Origin: Dehalococcoidia bacterium
GTDB lineage: Bacteria > Chloroflexota > Dehalococcoidia > E44-bin15
DNA length: 6,043 nucleotides
NCBI GenBank assembly: GCA_023129355.1
Contig: JAGMCC010000078.1
Coordinates: 1 to 6,043, forward strand
Direction: 5' to 3'
The translations under genes were made by a program, and so were the position numbers. Positions 1 through 5,116 of the stretch are shown here, piece after piece. How positions within the stretch are numbered: position 1 is the first letter of the stretch; every line of letters starts with the position of its first letter. The notes beneath the pieces were generated by a model. The model was not told the DNA's origin, did no database searches, and was given only the letters and a program-made list of their open reading frames with translations.

Positions 1-584
1 CTGTGCTGGGTGGGCTTGGTCTTCAGCTCTCCTGTGGAGGTGAGATAAGGAAGAAGGGTGACATGGACATAAAGGACATTCTCCCGCCCCACATCGCTCC
101 TCATCTGGCGGATTGCTTCAAGGAAGGGGAGCCCCTCGATGTCGCCCACCGTCCCCCCCACCTCGACAATAACCACGCTCGCCTCGCTCTCTCTGGCCAC
201 CTCGCTGAAACGACGCTTTATCTCATTGGTAACATGAGGTACCACCTGAATGGTGCGGCCCAGATAATCACCCCGCCTCTCCTGGGCGATGATCGAGCTG
301 TAAATCTGCCCCGTGGTCACGCTGGAGGAAGCAGTAAGGTTGGTATCGATGAAGCGTTCGTAGTGCCCTAAGTCGAGGTCGGTTTCCTCACCATCCTGAG
401 TAACGAAGACCTCGCCATGCTGATATGGGGACATCGTCCCCGGATCAACATTGATGTAGGGGTCCAGCTTCTGAACGGAGACCAATATATTGCGGCTCTT
501 TAAGATCCTACCTATGGAGGCGACAGCGATGCCCTTCCCCACAGAGCTAACAACGCCGCCGGTCACAAAGATATACTTCGTCAT
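1..584 (-). CDS. pyrG: CTP synthase, N-terminal part (cut by window edge)
   Basis: CTP synthase makes CTP from UTP, ATP and glutamine in the cytoplasm, the last step of de novo pyrimidine nucleotide synthesis. Reading the minus strand from ATG at 584-582 gives 194 residues with no stop before the edge. They cover most of the ATP/UTP-binding synthetase domain; the full family length is about 530-550 residues, so the glutaminase domain lies outside. Recognisable blocks are the P-loop-like region VTGGVVSSVGKGIA (7-20), KLDPYINVDPGTMSP (39-53), QHGEVFVTQDGEETDLDLGH (55-74), ERRGDYLGRTIQVVPHVTN (102-120), VEVGGTVGDIEGLPFLEA (140-157) and LKTKPTQH (187-194). The start matches family N-termini (MTKYIFVTGG). 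A Shine-Dalgarno AAGGA lies 9 nt upstream of the ATG. It is divergent from tyrA and has its own strong promoter. Identification is essentially certain; only completeness is unknown. Confidence 0.97.
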   Translation of the reverse strand, partial: MTKYIFVTGGVVSSVGKGIAVASIGRILKSRNILVSVQKLDPYINVDPGTMSPYQHGEVFVTQDGEETDLDLGHYERFIDTNLTASSSVTTGQIYSSIIAQERRGDYLGRTIQVVPHVTNEIKRRFSEVARESEASVVIVEVGGTVGDIEGLPFLEAIRQMRSDVGRENVLYVHVTLLPYLTSTGELKTKPTQH

Positions 585-704
585 TCCTTTGGTTCCTTAC
601 GGGGAAAGGACACTTGGCTTATTGCTAGAAAGCTTTCCTTCTCGTGGTATCCAAATTACACAGGGGTAGCAACCTTCAGAGGACTAAAGGTCTAGCCTCA
701 AATT
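585..704 (-). promoter_or_regulatory. pyrG 5' leader with a stem-loop
   Basis: This is the predicted transcribed leader between the pyrG promoter and its ATG. Read on the minus strand it contains a hairpin near its 5' end: ACCTTTAG, loop TCCT, CTGAAGGT (672-691), an 8-bp stem with one G-U pair. No run of T follows, so it is not a classical terminator. It may stabilise the 5' end or act in control, but nothing shows that. A 10-bp palindrome GAAAGCTTTC sits at 628-637. The ribosome-binding AAGGA lies near the 3' end. Confidence 0.4.
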
Positions 705-709
705 AATAT

Positions 710-738
710 ATTATAAGGCTTCACCTTGATAATGTCAA
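710..738 (-). promoter_or_regulatory. Consensus sigma-70-type promoter for pyrG
   Basis: On the minus strand the -35 box TTGACA (complement of 733-738) and the -10 box TATAAT (complement of 710-715) are separated by exactly 17 nt, a perfect match to the housekeeping consensus. The start of transcription is expected near 703-704, giving a pyrG leader of about 120 nt. The first transcribed bases are A/T-rich rather than a GGGC type, so CTP-sensitive reiterative initiation as known for Bacillus pyrG is not suggested. Both boxes are read directly; activity is inferred. Confidence 0.8.
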
Positions 739-768
739 GCCCGTTTTTAGTCCTTTTCGCCTATGAGA

Positions 769-797
769 TTGGTCATCAGGCATAACTATGTTATAAT
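769..797 (+). promoter_or_regulatory. Extended -10 promoter for tyrA-aroA
   Basis: The -10 box TATAAT (792-797) is a perfect match and is preceded by TG one base upstream (789-790), the extended -10 signature. A partial -35 box TTGGTC (769-774) lies 17 nt upstream. Transcription should begin near 804, leaving a leader of about 29 nt before the tyrA ATG, too short for an attenuator or riboswitch. Its -35 box is only 30 bp from that of the divergent pyrG promoter. Confidence 0.7.
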
Positions 798-832
798 GTG
801 CTGGCTCTGGTGCAGATTAGAGTTGTGGTGTA

Positions 833-1705
833 ATGAGGATAGCTATTATCGGATTGGGGTTAATCGGGGGGTCGGTAGGCTTGGCGCTCAGGAGGGCGGA
901 GGCGGGTTTTGAAGTGGTAGGTTCCGCCCGCCGGCCTGAGGTCGCATCCCGGGCGCTTGAGATCGGGGCGGTGGACCGCACTGAGGGAAGTTTGATTTCC
1001 GCAGTGAAGGATGCTGAGCTGGTCCTTATAGCCACCCCGGCGATGGCGATGAAGGAGATACTGGCTGAGATCGGGGGGAGCCTCCGCGAGGGCTCCATCG
1101 TCACCGATACGGCGAGCACCAAGGCTGAAGTTATGGATTGGGCGGAGATGACTTTACCCCCATCGGTGAGCTTCATCGGGGGACATCCCCTGGCGGGCAA
1201 GGAGACCTCCGGGATCGAGGCCGCTGATGGTGATCTCTTTCAGGGCTGCACCTATTGCCTGATCGCGGGGAGGGGGGCTGCCAAAGAGGCACGCGATACG
1301 GTTGCGGGGCTGGTAAGGCAGATCGGGGCAAACCCCCTCTTTATCGATGCCTCAGAGCACGACGGCTTGGTCGCCGGCATCAGCCATCTTCCCCTGCTCA
1401 TCTCGGTAGCCCTTATCACGGCGACCACAAAAAGTCCCTCGTGGCCCGAGATGGCAAGGCTTGCCGCATCAGGGTTTCGCGACCTTACTCGATTAGCATC
1501 GGGGGACCCTCGGATGAGTCGGGACATCTGCCTCACTAACAGGGAGCCCATCCTTCACTGGATCGATGATTATATTGAGGAAATGAGGGCACTGCGCCGC
1601 CTAGTAAGCGAGGGCGGCGTAAAGGGCGGTGCTGGGGAGAGCGAGAAGCTAGAGGAGGCCTTTATGCGGGCGCGGGAGGAACGAGAGGGTTGGCTGCGAA
1701 TATAG
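833..1705 (+). CDS. tyrA: Prephenate/arogenate dehydrogenase (TyrA)
   Basis: TyrA oxidatively decarboxylates prephenate (or arogenate) in the tyrosine branch of aromatic amino acid synthesis; the enzyme is cytoplasmic. The 290-residue protein starts with a Rossmann fold, with the glycine motif GLGLIGGS at 7-14. Family motifs follow in order: TDTASTKAEV (91-100, conserved D92, S95, K97), GGHPLAGKETSG (116-127, with H118 matching the catalytic His of the family), SEHDGLVAGISHLPLL (174-189) and GFRDLTRLASGDP (214-226) in the helical dimerisation domain. The length is right for a monofunctional TyrA; there is no chorismate mutase domain and no clear ACT domain. The segment after the second strand, SARRP (31-35), lacks the Asp usual for NAD-specific enzymes, which hints at NADP. 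Substrate choice (prephenate or arogenate) cannot be read. Only a weak GGTG-type ribosome site precedes the ATG. It is followed after 13 bp by aroA, so a shared transcript is likely. Confidence 0.95.
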   Translation: MRIAIIGLGLIGGSVGLALRRAEAGFEVVGSARRPEVASRALEIGAVDRTEGSLISAVKDAELVLIATPAMAMKEILAEIGGSLREGSIVTDTASTKAEVMDWAEMTLPPSVSFIGGHPLAGKETSGIEAADGDLFQGCTYCLIAGRGAAKEARDTVAGLVRQIGANPLFIDASEHDGLVAGISHLPLLISVALITATTKSPSWPEMARLAASGFRDLTRLASGDPRMSRDICLTNREPILHWIDDYIEEMRALRRLVSEGGVKGGAGESEKLEEAFMRAREEREGWLRI

Positions 1706-1718
1706 GGATGGGTTTATT

Positions 1719-3008
1719 ATGAAGCAGCGGGTAAAAGGTAGCTCAATTCTCAGGGGCGAGATCACGCCACCGGGAGATAAGTCGATATCCCATCGCGTCC
1801 TTATCCTGAACAGCATAGCCAGGGGGAGGGCGAGGATCGAGAATCTCGCTCCGGGCGATGACGTCTGCGCCACGATGTCCTGTTTAAGGGCTTTGGGGGT
1901 GGAGATTACCGAGGAAGGAGGCACGCTTATCATCTCCGGGGTGGGCAGAGCAGGCTTCAGGGAACCCACCGATGTGCTCCAAGCCGGCAACAGTGCCACC
2001 ACGATGCGCCTTCTGGCGGGGTTGCTCGCCGCTCAGCCTTTCCTCTCCATAGTTACCGGGGATGAGTCGCTGCGCGCTCGGCCGATGGGTCGTTTGATCC
2101 ATCCACTGCGCTTAATGGGAGCGGAGATATGGGGGCGGGGGAGTGATTCCCTGGCCCCGCTAGCGATCAAAGGCAATAAACTCAAGGGCATAGACTATCA
2201 CCTCCCGGTGGCCAGCGCCCAGATAAAGTCGGCGATCCTCATTGCTGCCCTCTTCGCTAGGGGGAATACCACCGTTGTGGAGCCGGCGCCCTCGCGGGAT
2301 CACACCGAGAGCCTCTTGAGGGCCATGGGGGTAAAGCTCCATCGTGAGGGCACCAGGATCAAGCTTATCCCCGCTGCCCCCAGCGCACCTAGCGACGTTC
2401 GCGTCCCTGGGGATATAAGCGCTGCTGCCTGCTGGCTCGTTGCCGGAGCGATTCATCCCAACGCCCAGATAAAAGTTATAAATACAGGGATCAACCCGAC
2501 AAGGAGCGGGATCATCGATGTCCTTCTCCAGATGGGTGCCAAGCTCGTGGTGGAGCGGGTGCGAAGGGAGAGCGGCGAGCTCGTGGCCGACCTGGCGATC
2601 GAATCCAGTGACCTGGTAGCGACGCAAATTGGGGGAAACCTCATCCCCAGGCTTATCGATGAGCTCCCGCTTATTGCCCTGGCTGGCTCCTTTGCCCGCG
2701 GGACGACCACCATCGTAGACGCTCAGGAGCTCAGGGTCAAGGAGTCGGATAGGATCGCGACCACGGTGAGGGAGCTATCGAGGCTGGGGGTGGATATAGA
2801 AGAGATGCCCGATGGCATGGTTATTCACGGGGGTGGGGGGCTCGCCGGTGGAGAGTGCGCGAGCCACCATGATCATCGTTTGGCGATGACCCTGGGCATT
2901 GCGGCGCTGGTGGCTCGGGGGGAAACGGTGATCAATAATGCCGAGGTGGTAGCTATGTCCTATCCCAACTTCTGGCAGGATCTGGAGAGGCTCACCAGTG
3001 GAATTTAG
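1719..3008 (+). CDS. aroA: EPSP synthase (3-phosphoshikimate 1-carboxyvinyltransferase), class II type
   Basis: AroA joins shikimate-3-phosphate and phosphoenolpyruvate to give EPSP, the sixth shikimate-pathway step leading to chorismate. The 429-residue protein has the normal length and all landmarks: PGDKSISHR (18-26), GNSATTMRLLAG (90-101), RARPMGRL (119-126), SAQIK (166-170), RDHTE (193-197), NPTR (259-262), IDELP (313-317, D314 the likely catalytic acid), KESDR (341-345, E342) and HHDHR (383-387). The combination GDKS, SAQxK, RxHxE and NxTR is the set used to define class II enzymes. At the position of E. coli Gly96 it has Ala93 (GCC at 1995-1997), as in the glyphosate-tolerant CP4 enzyme, with Leu98 where E. 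coli has Pro101. A GGGATGGG ribosome site (1705-1712) lies 6 nt before the ATG. It sits 13 bp after tyrA. Function is near certain; inhibitor tolerance is inference. Confidence 0.97.
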   Translation: MKQRVKGSSILRGEITPPGDKSISHRVLILNSIARGRARIENLAPGDDVCATMSCLRALGVEITEEGGTLIISGVGRAGFREPTDVLQAGNSATTMRLLAGLLAAQPFLSIVTGDESLRARPMGRLIHPLRLMGAEIWGRGSDSLAPLAIKGNKLKGIDYHLPVASAQIKSAILIAALFARGNTTVVEPAPSRDHTESLLRAMGVKLHREGTRIKLIPAAPSAPSDVRVPGDISAAACWLVAGAIHPNAQIKVINTGINPTRSGIIDVLLQMGAKLVVERVRRESGELVADLAIESSDLVATQIGGNLIPRLIDELPLIALAGSFARGTTTIVDAQELRVKESDRIATTVRELSRLGVDIEEMPDGMVIHGGGGLAGGECASHHDHRLAMTLGIAALVARGETVINNAEVVAMSYPNFWQDLERLTSGI

Positions 3009-3043
3009 CAGGAATGTTCAACTGTCACCCCGACCATCACTTA

Positions 3044-3103
3044 GCTATCACCCTGAGCGAAGCGAAGGGTCCGGAGATTCTTCGCCTCATTCGCAGTGAT
3101 AGC
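3044..3103. repeat. 60-bp palindromic repeat-like element with 8-bp inverted ends
   Basis: In the 169-bp spacer between aroA and remA, a 60-bp segment begins with GCTATCAC (3044-3051) and ends with its perfect inverted complement GTGATAGC (3096-3103). Inside, CTGAGCGAAGCGAAG is imperfectly complementary to CTTCGCCTCATTCGCAG, so the whole unit can fold into one long interrupted hairpin with a loop near GGTCCGGAGATT. The core CCTGAGCGAAGCGAAGGG resembles short interspersed repeats common in Chloroflexota and other uncultured genomes; that resemblance is from memory, not searched. No clear target-site duplication was seen. There is no T-run, so it is not a standard terminator, although it could protect the aroA mRNA 3' end. 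The rest of the spacer shows only a weak -10-like TATAGA (3136-3141) before remA. Confidence 0.6.
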
Positions 3104-3177
3104 AGGGCTGAAGGCTCGAGTGAGAGGTGGATTGCTATAGAATTTAATAGAAAGGGGGTAAAGATAAAAAGAGGAAC

Positions 3178-3429
3178 ATGACTACAGAGCTAATTCATGT
3201 GGGTTTTGGCAATGTCCTGGCAGTAAATAGGGTGATCGCCATAGCACCCCCGAACTCAGCCCCCACCAAGCGCATGGCTCAGGAGGGCAAGAGCACAGGG
3301 ATGCTAATTGACCTGACCAACGGTAGAAGGACAAAAGCGGTGCTCGTTATGGACAGCGGCCATATTGTGCTGGCAGCCATCGCTCCGGAGACCATCGCGG
3401 GCAGGCTGACAGCGACTCGGGAGGGTTAG
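3178..3429 (+). CDS. remA: RemA/DUF370 family DNA-binding regulator
   Basis: This 83-residue protein matches the RemA (DUF370) family over its full length: LIHVGFGNVLAVNRVIAI (5-22), NSAPTKRM (26-33), MLIDLTNGRRTKAVLVMDS (42-60) and AIAPETIAGRL (67-77). RemA of Bacillus subtilis is a small DNA-binding protein that activates biofilm matrix and osmoprotection genes. Arg18, Pro29 and the Arg50-Arg51 pair, which I recall as functionally important there, are present at the same positions. The target in this organism is unknown, and a biofilm role should not be assumed. ATG 3178 is the only conventional start after the in-frame stop TAG at 3148-3150. The nearest Shine-Dalgarno, GAGGA (3171-3175), is only 2 nt from the ATG, an unusually tight spacing. 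The family is often found directly upstream of gmk, as here, and the end of this gene carries the gmk ribosome site. Confidence 0.93.
   Translation: MTTELIHVGFGNVLAVNRVIAIAPPNSAPTKRMAQEGKSTGMLIDLTNGRRTKAVLVMDSGHIVLAAIAPETIAGRLTATREG
3419..3425 (+). promoter_or_regulatory. Ribosome-binding site that points to a CTG start for gmk
   Basis: GGGAGGG in the last codons of remA contains GGAGG (3420-3424), 7 nt before an in-frame CTG at 3432, an ideal spacing. No similar purine-rich site lies just before the alternative GTG at 3477 (upstream bases GAAGCCACTGCTTATC). The site therefore favours translation beginning at 3432 and coupling to remA. Confidence 0.6.
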
Positions 3430-3431
3430 GC

Positions 3432-4043
3432 CTGAAGGCGCAGCAGCCCCATCCCGGGACGAAGCCACTGCTTATCGTGGTCTCCGGCCCTTCCGGTGCG
3501 GGTAAGGATGCAGTGCTCGCACGGGTGAAGGGATCGGGGCAGCCCCTAAATTTTGTGGTGACTGCAACTACCCGTTCGCAGCGGGAGGGGGAGAGCGATG
3601 GAGCGCCCTATTACTTCGTCTCCCGTGAGAGGTTTCAAGAAATGGTGGAGGGGGGAGAACTGCTGGAGTGGGCTGAGGTCTACGGCAATCTCTATGGGGT
3701 GCCCCGGCGCCGGGTAAAAGAGGCCCTGGAGCGGGGGCACGATGTCCTGGTGAAGGTCGATGTTCAGGGGGCGGCAACGATTAAACGTGCCCTGCCCCAG
3801 GCGCTGCTCATCTTCCTGGCCCCTCCCTCTACGGCGGCGCTGGAGGAGCGACTCAGAGACCGCAGCACTGAATCGGCCGCCGAGCTGGAGCGACGCATCG
3901 CCACCGCTCATGAGGAGATGAAGCAGCAGGGGATGTTCGATCATGTGGTGGTGAATGATGAGGTGGAAATGGCGGCGGCCGAGATCGAGTCCATTATCGC
4001 CGCGGAGAAGCGCCAGCTAAGGCCAAGGGCTGTTAACCTGTAG
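3432..4043 (+). CDS. gmk: Guanylate kinase (likely CTG start at 3432; GTG 3477 is the conventional alternative)
   Basis: Gmk phosphorylates GMP (and dGMP) to GDP with ATP, an essential cytoplasmic step to GTP. Numbered from CTG 3432 the protein has 203 residues, the usual family size. It shows the P-loop SGPSGAGKD (18-26), the GMP-binding segment TATTRSQREGESDGAPYYF, then LLEWAEVYGNLYGVP, the Walker-B-like strand VLVKVDVQGA, and the lid and core region EERLRDRSTES. The frame opens at 3327, after TAG 3324-3326, and has no ATG, GTG or TTG before 3477. Starting at GTG 3477 gives 188 residues beginning MVSGPSGAGK, which removes most of the first beta strand (PLLIVV) that leads into the P-loop. 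CTG 3432 restores it and has a well-placed ribosome site. The 3' end overlaps the convergent nuclease gene by 27 bp. Function is very secure; the start is the open point. Confidence 0.93.
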   Translation: MKAQQPHPGTKPLLIVVSGPSGAGKDAVLARVKGSGQPLNFVVTATTRSQREGESDGAPYYFVSRERFQEMVEGGELLEWAEVYGNLYGVPRRRVKEALERGHDVLVKVDVQGAATIKRALPQALLIFLAPPSTAALEERLRDRSTESAAELERRIATAHEEMKQQGMFDHVVVNDEVEMAAAEIESIIAAEKRQLRPRAVNL

Positions 4044-4874
4044 CGAGTTGTAGGTCTCCTGGAGAAGCAGCGCGTCCCCCTCACGGTCAGGGCTTTCGCA
4101 GATGATAAGTCCCTTTACCTCAAGCTCCTTTAACGCTTTGAGGAGTTCCACATAGCGGAGGTCCGACTCCCTTAGGTTCAGATGATGTATCTCCCCTTTT
4201 CTGCCATACTGGATTCCCGAAAGGTGAATATGCATCTGATCCAGGGCCTGTCTTCCTAGCCTCCCTTCCACCTGTTTCAGTATGGCCATGAATTCCTCGT
4301 AGGAATTGAGCCTCCCGGTTCTGGCATGCAGGTGGGCGAAGTCGAGACAGGGGGCGGCTCCCTCGATTTCAGCGCTCAGGTTCAAGACCTCCTCCAGGGT
4401 GCCGAATTGGCTACCCTTCCCGGTGGTCTCCGGTAGTAGTAAGACCTGATGGCCTGCCGCCCTGATCTGCTTCACCGTCTCTTCCAGTAACCCTTTTGCC
4501 CTGGCATACACTTCTGAGGGCGGATCGTTAAGATAGAAGGCAGCGTGAAAAACGATGCCCTCAGCCCCGAAGAGCGAGGCGATGCGCGCGGTATGAATCA
4601 ACCTCTCCTGGCTGGCGACAACCTTCTCTTTCTCATGGGCATTGAGATTGATGAAATAGGGGGCATGAGCGGTGAGCCTCACGCCGTACTTTTTCGCCAC
4701 CTCACCCACTTCCTGTGCCATTCGCTCATTCATCTTCACCCCGCGCGTAAATTGTACCTCCATGCAACCAAGCCCCAGCTCCGCTACTCGCTCGATGCCG
4801 GATTCGGTTGCCTGGGATCTGCAGCTGGGGGGGACGCCTGCAGTGCCGAAAAGGAGTGTTTCGTTCATGGCCAT
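4017..4874 (-). CDS. Endonuclease IV (Nfo)-like TIM-barrel protein
   Basis: The 285-residue protein belongs to the AP-endonuclease 2/xylose isomerase-like TIM-barrel family. Enzymes like E. coli Nfo cut DNA 5' of abasic sites in base-excision repair using a trinuclear zinc centre. Most Nfo metal ligands have counterparts: H70 (HAPYFINL), H110 (FHAAFY), E149 (LLPETTGKGSQFGTLEEV), D178 and H181 (CLDFAHLHAR), H217 (MHIHLSGIQYG), H230 or H231, and E260 (ICESP). The Nfo DRH block (D229, H231) is replaced by GEIHHLNL, with no Asp; E228 is the nearest acid. This is a divergent branch, so abasic-site activity is likely but not certain. Start choice is ATG 4874 or the second Met at 4868; an in-frame stop at 4895-4893 bars longer forms. 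No Shine-Dalgarno precedes either, which fits the very short predicted leader. Its 3' end overlaps gmk tail to tail. Confidence 0.83.
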   Translation of the reverse strand: MAMNETLLFGTAGVPPSCRSQATESGIERVAELGLGCMEVQFTRGVKMNERMAQEVGEVAKKYGVRLTAHAPYFINLNAHEKEKVVASQERLIHTARIASLFGAEGIVFHAAFYLNDPPSEVYARAKGLLEETVKQIRAAGHQVLLLPETTGKGSQFGTLEEVLNLSAEIEGAAPCLDFAHLHARTGRLNSYEEFMAILKQVEGRLGRQALDQMHIHLSGIQYGRKGEIHHLNLRESDLRYVELLKALKELEVKGLIICESPDREGDALLLQETYNSLQVNSPWP

Positions 4875-4889
4875 AGCTACTATGGGTGC

Positions 4890-4918
4890 ATTCTATCTGC
4901 CATCGTGGGTGGTGTCAA
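4890..4918 (-). promoter_or_regulatory. Strong promoter for the endonuclease IV-like gene, near-leaderless
   Basis: On the minus strand, TTGACA (complement of 4913-4918) and TAGAAT (complement of 4890-4895) are 17 nt apart, 11 of 12 consensus bases. The expected transcription start, near 4883-4884, is only about 9 nt before the ATG at 4874. This leaves no room for a Shine-Dalgarno and agrees with none being visible. Confidence 0.72.
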
Positions 4919-4947
4919 GGATTCTTGCTGATTTCATTCAGATAGAT

Positions 4948-5005
4948 TGGTGACACCCTACCGTCATTGTAAGGCACTCTTTCATCATGGTGAGGCTTGT
5001 CACCA
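4948..5005. repeat. Degenerate palindromic element in the divergent spacer
   Basis: TGGTGACA (4948-4955) and its perfect inverted complement TGTCACCA (4998-5005) bound a 58-bp segment; inside, CCTACC and GGTGAGG can extend the pairing imperfectly. Two short words in it, CGTCATTG (4962-4969) and CTTTCATC (4979-4986), occur again just outside at 5021-5028 and 5014-5021. This suggests a decayed or duplicated repeat. It lies upstream of both divergent promoters and codes for nothing evident. It could be a small non-autonomous element remnant or chance dyad structure. Confidence 0.4.
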
Positions 5006-5074
5006 GCGAAACGCTTTCATCGTCATTGCGACAGGAGGCGATGTGTCACTGATAGTGTGGGCGAGTACACTTGC

Positions 5075-5103
5075 TTGACATGGGACGAAGAGGGCGATAT
5101 TCT
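5075..5103 (+). promoter_or_regulatory. Promoter for the MFS transporter gene, near-leaderless
   Basis: A perfect -35 TTGACA (5075-5080) is followed after 17 nt by TATTCT (5098-5103), matching the -10 consensus at four of six bases, including the key TA and final T. Transcription would begin near 5110, about 7 nt before the ATG at 5117. The weak GGGA ribosome motif at 5106-5109 would then be lost or at the very 5' end. A dyad AGTGT-N8-ACACT (5054-5071) ends just upstream of the -35 box and could bind a regulator. Confidence 0.6.
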
Positions 5104-5116
5104 GCGGGAATAAGCG

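Noticed and set aside
3..371. Plus-strand open frame of 122 codons at the left edge
   Set aside because: It lies antisense to pyrG, whose protein is unmistakable; the plus-strand translation has no recognisable motif.
628..637. Palindrome GAAAGCTTTC as an operator
   Set aside because: Only 10 bp, AT-rich, about 70 nt downstream of the predicted start, and such short palindromes arise by chance.
672..691. Possible intrinsic terminator or attenuator in the pyrG leader
   Set aside because: A stem is present but no T-run follows on the minus strand, and no competing antiterminator stem was found.
817..1551. Minus-strand open frames opposite tyrA
   Set aside because: They are low-complexity mirror frames of a confidently identified gene, with no family features.
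1649..2713. Several minus-strand frames opposite aroA
   Set aside because: Shadow frames of the EPSP synthase gene; long antisense frames are expected in GC-rich coding DNA.
3546..3944. Minus-strand frame of 132 codons inside gmk
   Set aside because: Rich in His, Pro and Arg as typical for antisense translation; gmk is clearly the real gene.
4545..4953. Two plus-strand frames over the 5' part of the nuclease gene
   Set aside because: They overlap a protein with conserved metal-ligand motifs on the other strand and show no homology I recognise.
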